A stretch of 64,000 nt of DNA from an uncultured Draconibacterium sp. (GTDB taxonomy: Bacteria; Bacteroidota; Bacteroidia; Bacteroidales; Prolixibacteraceae). Below are positions 43,686 to 51,366 of this stretch, piece by piece; position 1 is the stretch's first letter, and every line of letters begins with the position of its first letter. Under the pieces are notes generated by a model that saw nothing but the letters and a program-made list of their open reading frames with translations, did not search any database and was not told where the DNA came from. Position numbers and translations under genes: made by a program. The stretch lies in NCBI RefSeq assembly GCF_963675065.1, contig NZ_OY775906.1, positions 2,954,001 to 3,018,000 of the forward strand, written 5' to 3'.

Positions 43686-45740
43686 CTACTTAATCAGTTC
43701 AACACTGCGCTTCACAAATTGATCCAGATCGGCACCTTTTAACAGGCCATTTGCCAACAGCGCCAGATCAACCATTTGTTTTGCCAGTTTATTCTTTTTA
43801 CCAAATCCGGCCAGCTCTTCGCGTTTTGCTTCTTCAAGCTTTGCCAGCTCCGAATTTAGTGTTTCCAGTTTTTCTTTATCTGCTGCCGGAATTTCCTCTT
43901 CTTTTTTGCCTTCTTTAGCTTTTTCCAAGCCGGCAATCTCCTCTTTCTGAGCCGTAATTTTTCCGGTCATTTCTTCCAGTTTGCCACCCAGCTTTTTGTC
44001 TTTGGCATCCAACACTTTTTTCACCAATGGGTGAGCGGTGTTTACTACCAGGTTCAATGAATCGGGCAGGTCGCCATACATGCTCATTCCCCCCTGAGCG
44101 GCGCTCATATCTTTCATTCGGCGCATAAATTCACTGCGGGTAATTACCATTGGCGAACCGTTTTCACCCAAATCCTGGAAATCAACGATGTAAGTATGAT
44201 CGTTATTTTGTGGGCAAACCGCCTGGAACACCGGCGACAATTCTTGTTTTTGTTCCCAGGTCAACTCTTCTTTCGTGGTATCTTCTTTTTTGATGAGGTT
44301 TTCTACCACATCAGAGTCAACACGTACAAATCGTTTGTCGGTGTATTTCTGCTCAAATTTATTAATCAGGTGAGGTGCCAGCACGTCATCCAAAATCAAC
44401 ACATCGTAACCTTTGTTTTTCGCCGCTTCAACAAAAGTGAATTGCTCCTCAACATTGGTTGTATACAGGTAAATCGTATTTTTATCCTTATCTGTCTGGT
44501 TCTCTTTTACCAGTTTTTCATATTCTTCCCAGGTGAAATACTTGCTTTCGGTATTTTTCAGCAGGAAGAAATTCATTGCACGGTCGTTGAATTTTTCCTC
44601 GGTCAACATTCCATACTCAATAAAGATCTTCAGATCGTCCCACTTGCTTTCAAAATCTTCGCGGTTGTCTTTATAAATCTGGTGCAAACGATCGGCCACT
44701 TTTTTATTAATGTGGCTGCTGATCTTTTTCACATTCGAATCGCTTTGCAGATACGAACGCGACACGTTCAACGGAATATCCGGAGAGTCGATCACACCGT
44801 GCAACAATGTCAAAAATTCAGGAACAATTCCTTCAACCGAATCGGTAACAAAAACCTGGTTGCTGTACAACTGGATCTTGTTTTTCTGAACCTCGAAATT
44901 GTTTTTTATTTTTGGGAAATACAAAATACCTGTCAGGTTGAACGGGTAATCAACATTCAAGTGAATATTGAATAACGGCTCGTCGCCCATCGGGTATAAT
45001 TTCCTGTAGAAGTTCTTGTAATCTTCGTCTTTTAAATCGGCAGGCATTTTTGTCCATGCCGGAGCAACGTCGTTAATCTGGTTATCTTCGTCAGTGTCAA
45101 CTTGCTGCCCGTTTTTCCAGTCTTTTTTCTTTCCGTAAATTACCGGAACAGGAAGGAATTTGCAGTACTTATTCAGTATCTCCGAAATTTTTGCATCATC
45201 AAGAAAACCTTTTTCCTCTTCGCTGATGTGCATTACAATGTCGGTTCCAACGTTTTCTTTTTCTACTTCTTCCAGTTCGTATTCAGGACTTCCGTTACAG
45301 CTCCATTTTACTGCCTGCGAACCATCCTTGTAGGATTTTGTAATTACATCAACTTTTTCCGACACCATAAACGAACTGTAAAAACCCAATCCGAAGTGGC
45401 CGATAATCGCGTTAGCGTCGTCTTTGTATTTATCCAGGAATTCGTTGGCTCCTGAGAAAGCAATCTGGTTGATGTACTTCTCAACTTCTTCGGCTGTCAT
45501 CCCGATACCGTTATCCGAAACTGTAATTGTTTTGGCTTCGGTATCCAATTTTACAACCACTTTTGCATCGCTTACATCTCCTTTGTACTCTGCTTTTCCG
45601 GCAAGTGTTTTTAACTTTTGTGTTGCATCAACTGCGTTTGATACAATCTCACGCAAAAAAATGTCGTGATCAGAATAGAGAAACTTTTTAATAATTGGAA
45701 AAAGATTCTCACTGGTTACCCCAATTTTTCCTGTTTGCAT
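43686..45740 (-). CDS. htpG: Molecular chaperone HtpG (Hsp90)
   Basis: Cytoplasmic ATP-dependent chaperone. It has 684 residues, longer than the 624 of E. coli. The GHKL ATPase domain (1-215) has FLREIVSNAVDATQKLK, the DNGIGMT motif and GHFGLGFYSSFMV; the middle domain has NVSRSYLQSDSNVKKI with the catalytic-type Arg. The extra length is largely a Lys/Glu-rich coiled segment near 600-660 (GKITAQKEEIAGLEKAKEGK), a lineage-specific linker. Heat-shock control is likely, but no operator was recognised upstream. Confidence 0.97.
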   Translation of the reverse strand: MQTGKIGVTSENLFPIIKKFLYSDHDIFLREIVSNAVDATQKLKTLAGKAEYKGDVSDAKVVVKLDTEAKTITVSDNGIGMTAEEVEKYINQIAFSGANEFLDKYKDDANAIIGHFGLGFYSSFMVSEKVDVITKSYKDGSQAVKWSCNGSPEYELEEVEKENVGTDIVMHISEEEKGFLDDAKISEILNKYCKFLPVPVIYGKKKDWKNGQQVDTDEDNQINDVAPAWTKMPADLKDEDYKNFYRKLYPMGDEPLFNIHLNVDYPFNLTGILYFPKIKNNFEVQKNKIQLYSNQVFVTDSVEGIVPEFLTLLHGVIDSPDIPLNVSRSYLQSDSNVKKISSHINKKVADRLHQIYKDNREDFESKWDDLKIFIEYGMLTEEKFNDRAMNFFLLKNTESKYFTWEEYEKLVKENQTDKDKNTIYLYTTNVEEQFTFVEAAKNKGYDVLILDDVLAPHLINKFEQKYTDKRFVRVDSDVVENLIKKEDTTKEELTWEQKQELSPVFQAVCPQNNDHTYIVDFQDLGENGSPMVITRSEFMRRMKDMSAAQGGMSMYGDLPDSLNLVVNTAHPLVKKVLDAKDKKLGGKLEEMTGKITAQKEEIAGLEKAKEGKKEEEIPAADKEKLETLNSELAKLEEAKREELAGFGKKNKLAKQMVDLALLANGLLKGADLDQFVKRSVELIK

Positions 45741-45931
45741 TTTTCTATATTTTAGATTTTACTATCAATTTTTATGCTCGCCAAAAGTCAAACGCTATGC
45801 CATTCGTTATTTGTGACGAATTGACAGAATCTTGCTCATAAAAACGTAAAATATGGCGGGAAACTGATTTTTACCCTATATTTAATTCACCCAAACACGT
45901 TTATTTTGCGTCTTCTAATAAAATGTGATCT

Positions 45932-47407
45932 ATGTGTAGTCTTGAAAAGTATTTTGAAAAATTCAGAAAAAATATTGTGGGTATCGATCAGGAATTTGAA
46001 ACACCTTACGGCAAAATGAAAATCAATTATGGCGATTGGATTGCCAGTGGCCGGTTGTATCGACCTATCGAATGCAAAATTACTGACGAGATTGGACCTT
46101 ATGTTGGTAATACCCACACTGAAACCAGCGAAACCGGACTGCGCATGACACACGCTTACCACAAATCGCATCAGCTGATAAAACAACATGTAAATGCCGG
46201 GCCGAACGATATTATTATTACTGCCGGTTTTGGGATGACTGCTGTAATCAATAAATTTCAGCGCATTCTGGGTTTAAAATACTGCGGAAAAGTGGCAGGC
46301 AAAACATGTATTGCCGAGCGCGAAAAACCGGTGGTTTTTGTTACGCATATGGAACACCATTCAAACCACACTTCGTGGTACGAAACCAGTGCCGATGTTG
46401 TTGTTGTTGAACCCGGCGATGGATTGTTAATCGACACAGAGAATCTGCGTAACGCACTGGAAAAATATAAAGACCGTCCATTTAAAATTGGCTCGTTTAC
46501 AGCCTGTTCGAATGTTACCGGAGTGCGCACGCCTTATCACGAAATGGCAAAAATTATGCACGAATACGGTGGTGTTTGTTTTATCGATTTTGCGGCCTCG
46601 GCACCTTACGATGAGATAAACATGCATCCGGAAGATCCGATGGAAAAACTGGATGCTGTAATGTTCTCGCCACACAAATTTTTAGGTGGCCCTGGGTCTT
46701 CCGGCGTAATTGTTTTTGATGTCAGCATGTATAAAAATACCGTTCCTGATAATCCGGGAGGAGGAACCGTTGACTGGACAAATCGCTGGGGAAAATATAA
46801 ATATGTTGATGATATTGAAGCCCGCGAAGATGGAGGTACACCAGGTTTCCTGCAATCCATCCGCACAGCACTTTGTTTTGATTTGAAAGACCAGATGGGG
46901 ATTGCAAATATCCGCAAACGCGAAGAAGAACTGCTTGAGCGTGCATTTAATGGGCTGGACACAATTAACGGACTAAAGATTCTGGCCGACAACGTACGCG
47001 ACCGCCTTGGTGTAATTTCGTTTTATGTGGAAGGAATTCACTATAATTTGTTGGTTCGGTTGTTAAACGACAAATACGGTATTCAAACGCGTGGAGGTTG
47101 TGCCTGCGCCGGAACTTACGGTCACTTTCTTTTGGAAGTATCGCTGGAGCAATCGGAAGAAATTACTGATAAGATTAACCACGGCGATCTTTCGGAAAAA
47201 CCGGGATGGGTGCGTTGGTCGCTTCACCCTACAATGACCGATGAAGAGGTTGATAGTATGATTAAGGCATTAAATGATATCGTTCCGAACATTAACGAAT
47301 ACGAGAAAGATTATGAGTACGTAAATCGTACCAACACTTTTTGGCACAAAGATGAAAAAGATGATAAGGAATTGTTGAACAAGTGGTTTACGCTCGAACA
47401 CAATTAA
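45932..47407 (+). CDS. Class V aminotransferase-fold PLP enzyme, cysteine-desulfurase-like
   Basis: It has 491 residues. The PLP Schiff-base lysine is K249 in MFSPHKFLGGPGSSGVIVF; the cofactor-binding Asp lies in GGVCFIDFAASAPYDEI. A conserved Cys pair follows in RGGCACAGTYGHF (C390, C392), placed like the sulfur-accepting loop Cys of cysteine desulfurases. It is about 80 residues longer than SufS/IscS. No Suf genes are adjacent. It may mobilise sulfur or act as a lyase on a related amino acid. It overlaps the convergent symporter gene by 4 bp. Confidence 0.85.
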   Translation: MCSLEKYFEKFRKNIVGIDQEFETPYGKMKINYGDWIASGRLYRPIECKITDEIGPYVGNTHTETSETGLRMTHAYHKSHQLIKQHVNAGPNDIIITAGFGMTAVINKFQRILGLKYCGKVAGKTCIAEREKPVVFVTHMEHHSNHTSWYETSADVVVVEPGDGLLIDTENLRNALEKYKDRPFKIGSFTACSNVTGVRTPYHEMAKIMHEYGGVCFIDFAASAPYDEINMHPEDPMEKLDAVMFSPHKFLGGPGSSGVIVFDVSMYKNTVPDNPGGGTVDWTNRWGKYKYVDDIEAREDGGTPGFLQSIRTALCFDLKDQMGIANIRKREEELLERAFNGLDTINGLKILADNVRDRLGVISFYVEGIHYNLLVRLLNDKYGIQTRGGCACAGTYGHFLLEVSLEQSEEITDKINHGDLSEKPGWVRWSLHPTMTDEEVDSMIKALNDIVPNINEYEKDYEYVNRTNTFWHKDEKDDKELLNKWFTLEHN

Positions 47408-48375
47408 TCAATCTGCTTCTTTTTTCGCTTTCCTAGCCTGGTAGCCACAAAACTGATTATAAGTATTTGAATCGGGTGGAAAATCATAATTGGAAGTAAC
47501 ATAATTCCGGTAGTTGCCGACTGCTGAAACAATATTTTGGCAAAAACAGTTCCGTGTACCAAGGACTTTTTTGTACCGCAAAATTGTGTCGTAATCTGAT
47601 CCTCGATAGTAAATCCTAATAACTGCGACACTTTAAGCGTTAGGAAATAGATCGCATAAAAAAGTAGGATAACGGCCGTTACAATCAGAAAAAGATCAAT
47701 GACATCAACAGCACTAAAAACCTTGTTCTCGAATGAATGCGAAAAGCTTTTGAAGATAATAAGCAGGATCACCGATTTATCAAACAAAGTTAGATAGCGA
47801 CTATTTTTTCGGGCAAAATCGCCCCAATAGCGCTGCAGAAAAATACCTATAATAACAGGAAGCAGAATTTCGGTAAGCAGTTTGAAATAAATTTCACCAA
47901 GTTTAAAATCAATGGTAGTCTGCTTTAAAAACAGTCCCATCCAAAGCGGCGTTATCACAATACCGATCAATCCTGAAACACTGGCGTTAAAAATGGCCGC
48001 CGGAATATTACCTTTTGCGATTGAAACCATCACCACCGACGAAGACACTGTTGACGGAAGTGCCGCCAAAAACAAAAAAGCAAGCCAGATGGTTTGTCCG
48101 TTCTCCGATTTTATTAAAGGATAAAAAGCAAGAACAATTAATGGAAAAACCAAAAAAGTAGTTGTCTGTACCACAACGTGAAGCTTCCAGTTTCTGAGTC
48201 CCATTTTTATATCGCGCGGACTCAGTTTTAATCCATAGAAAAAGAAAATCAGCGAAATTCCGATACTCGCAATTAAATCAAGCGGCACACCACTTTCCGG
48301 GCTTCCAATTCCTGGGAAAAACCAGGCAAGAATAATAACGCCGATAATGGCTAAAACGAATTTATCTATCTTCAT
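47404..48375 (-). CDS. Bile acid:sodium symporter family (SLC10A7-like) transporter
   Basis: It has 323 residues with nine to ten predicted transmembrane helices. Landmarks are ASIGISLIFFFYGLKLSPRD (TM2), FLFLAALPSTVSSSVVMVSI (the crossover-helix region of BASS proteins) and FCGTKKSLVHGTVFAKILF near the C-terminal crossover. The fold matches the prokaryotic SLC10A7-type branch. The substrate may be an organic anion or steroid-like compound and cannot be read. Monocistronic, start at 48375. Confidence 0.85.
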   Translation of the reverse strand: MKIDKFVLAIIGVIILAWFFPGIGSPESGVPLDLIASIGISLIFFFYGLKLSPRDIKMGLRNWKLHVVVQTTTFLVFPLIVLAFYPLIKSENGQTIWLAFLFLAALPSTVSSSVVMVSIAKGNIPAAIFNASVSGLIGIVITPLWMGLFLKQTTIDFKLGEIYFKLLTEILLPVIIGIFLQRYWGDFARKNSRYLTLFDKSVILLIIFKSFSHSFENKVFSAVDVIDLFLIVTAVILLFYAIYFLTLKVSQLLGFTIEDQITTQFCGTKKSLVHGTVFAKILFQQSATTGIMLLPIMIFHPIQILIISFVATRLGKRKKKQID

Positions 48376-48496
48376 TATATAATAGTAGTAAAATTACAAC
48401 GTCAAAACATGCGCTGCTACGTCAGTAAAAATACCTTCGAAAATTTCTTTTCCAAAATAAATATCAAGCGAAGGATTTGAAATCTCATTTTAGTAA

Positions 48497-48764
48497 CAAC
48501 CTGAGTTCGACTTTAAAACAATTCACAGTTTTAGCTATTTTTAGACAGAAACTTTCTCCGGTTTTTGCAGTACTATTGGGATAATACAAGAAAATTGGAG
48601 GAAGTTTATGGCAAAAAGAGCAAAATCTGAAAGAAAAGTCCTTCTCACTTCATCTTCGCATTTTAAATTCTTTGAAATAACCCGCTATTACTACAGAATT
48701 TAAAATACAAATCTAAAGCAATTATGACTCTCTGTGAAAATAGTTTAAAATTGAACTCAGGTTG
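48497..48764. mobile_element. MITE-like element with about 21-35-bp terminal inverted repeats
   Basis: The left end begins CAACCTGAGTTCGACTTTAA and the right end, read on the other strand, begins CAACCTGAGTTCAATTTTAA, 19 of 21 identical; similarity continues inwards to a shared CACAG. The 268-bp interior has one 31-codon frame with a good Shine-Dalgarno (GGAGGA) at 48608-48703 that I do not recognise. No clear target duplication was seen. It is probably an internally deleted insertion sequence or MITE. The flanks 48376-48496 and 48765-48799 hold no gene. Confidence 0.7.
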
Positions 48765-48793
48765 AAACCATTTCAATTGATTTTCTACCTTTG
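48762..48793 (+). promoter_or_regulatory. Promoter of the patatin-like gene
   Basis: TTG (48762-48764), 21 nt, TACCTTTG (48786-48793). The -33 TTG is the last three bases of the element's terminal repeat. The predicted start is at about 48799, at or beside the ATG, so the mRNA may be leaderless. Confidence 0.65.
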
Positions 48794-48799
48794 AGAGGT

Positions 48800-49549
48800 A
48801 TGACTAAGAAATATGAAAACGGTCTGGTTTTAAGTGGTGGTGGAACGCGTGGTTTTGCCCATCTTGGCGTTATTGCGGCGCTTCAGAAACTGGGTATTCA
48901 GCCAGATGTAATTTCAGGAGTTAGCGCCGGTGCAATTGTTGGTGCTTTTATAGCCGCCGGAAAATCGCCCGAAGAAGTTCGGGATAATTTTAAACGTGGT
49001 TGGTTTTTTCAATATACAAAAATTCATTTCCCGGTTAATGGCCTGCTAAAACTTGATGGGGTTAAAGAAATTATCGAGAAGGAAATAGAAGCAGAAAACA
49101 TTGAAGACCTAAACATTCCATTTTTTATTTGCGTTTCAAATCTGAATATGGGCACCGTAGAATACAAAAGCAAAGGCAATCTGAGCGATGCGGTGCTTGC
49201 GTCAGCATCGATTCCCATAATTTTTGCTCCGGTTGAACTGGGTAAATATTTATATGTAGACGGCGGATTGATGGACAATATTCCTGTTGCCCCTATTCGG
49301 AAAGATTGCCAGCAGGTTATTGCATCGAACATTAGTCCGATCAATCCAAAAGCTAATATGAAGAACCTTATCCAAATTGCCACCCGGACGGTTTATATGA
49401 GCGTTAACCAAAAACTGGATGAAATAAAAAAGCAGGTGGATTTTTACATTGAGCCACGCGGAATTGATGAATACGATGTTTTTCAACGAAAACATGCCGA
49501 TGAGTTATTCGACCTGGGATACAAAAAGACCTTGGAAGTGCTGAAATAA
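48800..49549 (+). CDS. Patatin-like phospholipase family protein
   Basis: It has 249 residues. Patatin architecture: oxyanion loop SGGGTRGFAHLGVIAAL (12-28), nucleophile S42 in GVSAG, catalytic-dyad D154 in DGGLMDN. It is a short single-domain form related to RssA/YjjU-type proteins. No signal peptide, so likely cytoplasmic or membrane-peripheral lipid hydrolase; the physiological lipid is unknown. A start at TTG 48791 would add three residues, but the ATG at 48800 is preferred. Confidence 0.9.
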   Translation: MTKKYENGLVLSGGGTRGFAHLGVIAALQKLGIQPDVISGVSAGAIVGAFIAAGKSPEEVRDNFKRGWFFQYTKIHFPVNGLLKLDGVKEIIEKEIEAENIEDLNIPFFICVSNLNMGTVEYKSKGNLSDAVLASASIPIIFAPVELGKYLYVDGGLMDNIPVAPIRKDCQQVIASNISPINPKANMKNLIQIATRTVYMSVNQKLDEIKKQVDFYIEPRGIDEYDVFQRKHADELFDLGYKKTLEVLK

Positions 49550-49595
49550 AAAAAGCCATGATAAGCGGGAAATACCAGCATAGAATAAAAAATAA

Positions 49596-49708
49596 CTTAA
49601 CCCCTCCTAACCTCCCCAAGGGGGAGGAATAAGATTCCTGGTATTGAATATCGTCCGTAATTTTATCAAAGGCCAAAAAGTCCCCTTTGGGGATTTAGGG
49701 GTCATAAT
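49596..49708. repeat. Dispersed intergenic repeat, family 2 (copy 2)
   Basis: TTAACCCCTCCTAACCTCCC followed by CAAGGGGGAGG, and at the far end GTCCCCTTTGGGGATTTAGG; the two ends can pair with each other. This CCCC..GGGG module, familiar to me from many Bacteroidota spacers, lies between patatin and groES-like genes. Confidence 0.65.
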
Positions 49709-49756
49709 ATAAGTTTAAAGCCAATATATATTCATCGTTTTTCGAGCTGGTTTTTC

Positions 49757-49792
49757 AAAAAAAAGCCGCTCCGGAAAATCCTGAAACGGCTC
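49757..49792 (-). terminator. Terminator of the groES-like gene
   Basis: On the minus strand AGCCGTTTCAGGA pairs with TCCGGAGCGGCT (imperfect), followed by eight T. It is about 20 bp past the stop. Confidence 0.85.
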
Positions 49793-49812
49793 AGCACATA
49801 TTTCTATATTAT

Positions 49813-50196
49813 CTAGTCAAATAAATTCTCATCCCTGATGATCATCAAAATTGCAGAGTGCGGCAAAATAATGTACTTCTCGTTATTAAACTCAATTTCG
49901 TGCCCACTTTTATTTAAATAAACAGCCAGGTCGCCAATGTGCGTTTGTAACGGCACATATTTTACTCCTTCCTTTTTTTCTTTCCACGCTTCGTCTTCTT
50001 CGCTCACTGCCGGAATCGGGTAACCCGGTCCTACTTTTACGATATATCCACTTTGGACTTTCTCGTTCTCCTGAACCGATGGCGGCAAATACAACCCCGA
50101 CTTGGTTTTACCCGACGGATTTTTGGGTTTTACCAAAACACGGTCGCCTACCATTATAAATTTTTCCAGATCCTTTTCTTCAATTACTAACGACAT
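49813..50196 (-). CDS. GroES-like co-chaperonin paralogue
   Basis: It has 127 residues, longer than the ~95 of GroES. GroES core segments are recognisable: FIMVGDRVLVKPKNPSGKTK, the mobile-loop-like SGLYLPPSVQENEKVQSGYI, GPGYPIPAV, and the C-terminal NNEKYIILPHSAILMII. An acidic insert (SEEDEAWKEKKEGVKYVPLQ) separates the halves. No groEL is adjacent, so this is probably a second, diverged copy. Whether it still caps GroEL is not known. Monocistronic with a strong terminator. Confidence 0.8.
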   Translation of the reverse strand: MSLVIEEKDLEKFIMVGDRVLVKPKNPSGKTKSGLYLPPSVQENEKVQSGYIVKVGPGYPIPAVSEEDEAWKEKKEGVKYVPLQTHIGDLAVYLNKSGHEIEFNNEKYIILPHSAILMIIRDENLFD

Positions 50197-50438
50197 AAAT
50201 AATCATTTTTTCTGCTGACAAAGATACAAGTTTTCGATGTTGCTGTAAAGAAAGTTATTCGATGAAGGATTTTTTTTCAAAGAAATTAAAGGGTACACTC
50301 AAACAAACCCCCTTAATTATTCGTACTATTTAACTTTTTATTCGATTTTTCCAAACAGCACGAACATATCTATGTTTCTCTACTACTGCTATTTACAGAT
50401 TTACCTCGAAATATATTTCAAAAAATATACTACTTTGT

Positions 50439-50471
50439 TTTGCATAGTACCATTTTTTGTACTTATATTTG
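50439..50471 (+). promoter_or_regulatory. Promoter of the repeat-protein gene
   Basis: TTTG (50439-50442), 21 nt, TATATTTG (50464-50471), exact -7 consensus. It predicts a start near 50478 and a leader of about 170 nt. The upstream part 50197-50438 is A/T-rich with no gene. Confidence 0.7.
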
Positions 50472-50561
50472 CAATACAAAGTTCAGGTTTTAAACCAGTA
50501 CATTTTTAAAAAAAGTTCTAAATTTTTGTAACGAATTATATTTTTGGTCGTCTTAATATCG

Positions 50562-50649
50562 AAAACAAGAAAACAGAACGAGAAAACAAGAAACAAAAAA
50601 GTCGAAGCAACAAAACAAGAAAACAAAAACAAAAGCAGGAGGCAAAGTC
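50562..50649 (+). other. A-rich, nearly T-free 5' leader tract
   Basis: About 88 bases composed almost only of A, C and G in short units (GAAAACAAGAAAACAGAACG, then ACAAGAAACAAAAAAG and similar), with isolated T only at GTCG and just before the ATG. It ends in the Shine-Dalgarno AGGAGG (50637-50642). Such a leader cannot fold stably and should favour translation. Confidence 0.6.
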
Positions 50650-51186
50650 ATGAAAACAACAAACAATGTTCAGAAAGCAATCACAAAATCACTGGCGGTT
50701 ATTATTAGTTTGGTTTTGATCAGCATTACAGTAAATGCACAAGATTTTTGGAGAACCGTAATGGAAAACAACAGCTTCAGCCAAATAGCCATGGCAATGA
50801 CAGATAACAGTGAAGCTAGCTCAGCATCAGCAGATGCTTCATCAACAACAGATATGAGTGCCTATGCCAAGTATACAGCAGTTGAAGCAGAAGAAGCATT
50901 AGACGTAGAAAACTGGATGCTTGCCGAAGACAATTTCTTTACAACAGTAGAAGTGGCAACAGAAGCAGAAAACGCACTTGAAGTGGAAAACTGGATGACT
51001 AACGAAAGCTTCTTTAATGGAATGGCAAGCTACTTCAAAGTAGAAACCGAAGAAGCATTGGAAGTGGAAGACTGGATGCAAGACACTAACTACTTCGGAG
51101 TTCTAACAGTAAACATTAAGGAAGAAACAGAAGGAGCTTTGGAACTGGAAGCCTGGATGACAGACGCAAAAACCTGGAACATCTAA
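50650..51186 (+). CDS. Secreted acidic protein with four E-A-L-x-V-E-x-W-M repeats
   Basis: It has 178 residues. Signal peptide 1-30 (cleavage after VNA). Residues 50-70 are Ser/Ala-rich. Four repeats of 26-27 residues follow, anchored on EEALDVENWM (81-90), ENALEVENWM (107-116), EEALEVEDWM (134-143) and EGALELEAWM (161-170); between them lie Asn/Phe-rich linkers (NFFTTVEV, SFFNGMASYF, NYFGVL). The protein is very acidic. There is no Cys, lipobox or T9SS tail, so it should be periplasmic or released. I do not recognise a named family. A strong promoter, T-free leader, good ribosome site and perfect terminator suggest high expression. It is monocistronic. Function unknown. Confidence 0.75.
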   Translation: MKTTNNVQKAITKSLAVIISLVLISITVNAQDFWRTVMENNSFSQIAMAMTDNSEASSASADASSTTDMSAYAKYTAVEAEEALDVENWMLAEDNFFTTVEVATEAENALEVENWMTNESFFNGMASYFKVETEEALEVEDWMQDTNYFGVLTVNIKEETEGALELEAWMTDAKTWNI

Positions 51187-51207
51187 TTACGAATAACTCA
51201 TTATAAT

Positions 51208-51246
51208 AAAAAAACCGCTACTCTTTAATTAGAGCGGCGGTTTTTT
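51208..51246 (+). terminator. Terminator of the repeat-protein gene
   Basis: AAAAAACCGC pairs with GCGGTTTTTT, an internal TA/CG mismatch, then CTCT-TTAATT-AGAG; six T end it. Confidence 0.9.
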
Positions 51247-51258
51247 ATTGCTTCTTTT

Positions 51259-51349
51259 CTGTCATTTCGAACGCAGTGAGAAATCTTTAGCTTTTATTTG
51301 TTACAGATTTCTCCTCCCCCGAAGTTTCGGTGCTCGTCAAAATGACAAT
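51259..51349. repeat. Dispersed intergenic repeat, family 1 (copy D)
   Basis: CTGTCATTTCGAACGCAG to GTCAAAATGACAA, with GAGAAATCT, GTTACAGATTTCTCCTC and a CCCCGAAGTTTCGG hairpin. It is the best full-length member of the family. Confidence 0.7.
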
Positions 51350-51366
51350 GTTTTATCCTTATAAAT

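Noticed and set aside
44196..44975. 259-codon plus-strand frame inside htpG
   Set aside because: Antisense to a fully conserved Hsp90 gene; the Phe/Ile/Val-rich peptide is the usual reverse complement of Lys/Asp/Asn-rich coding sequence.
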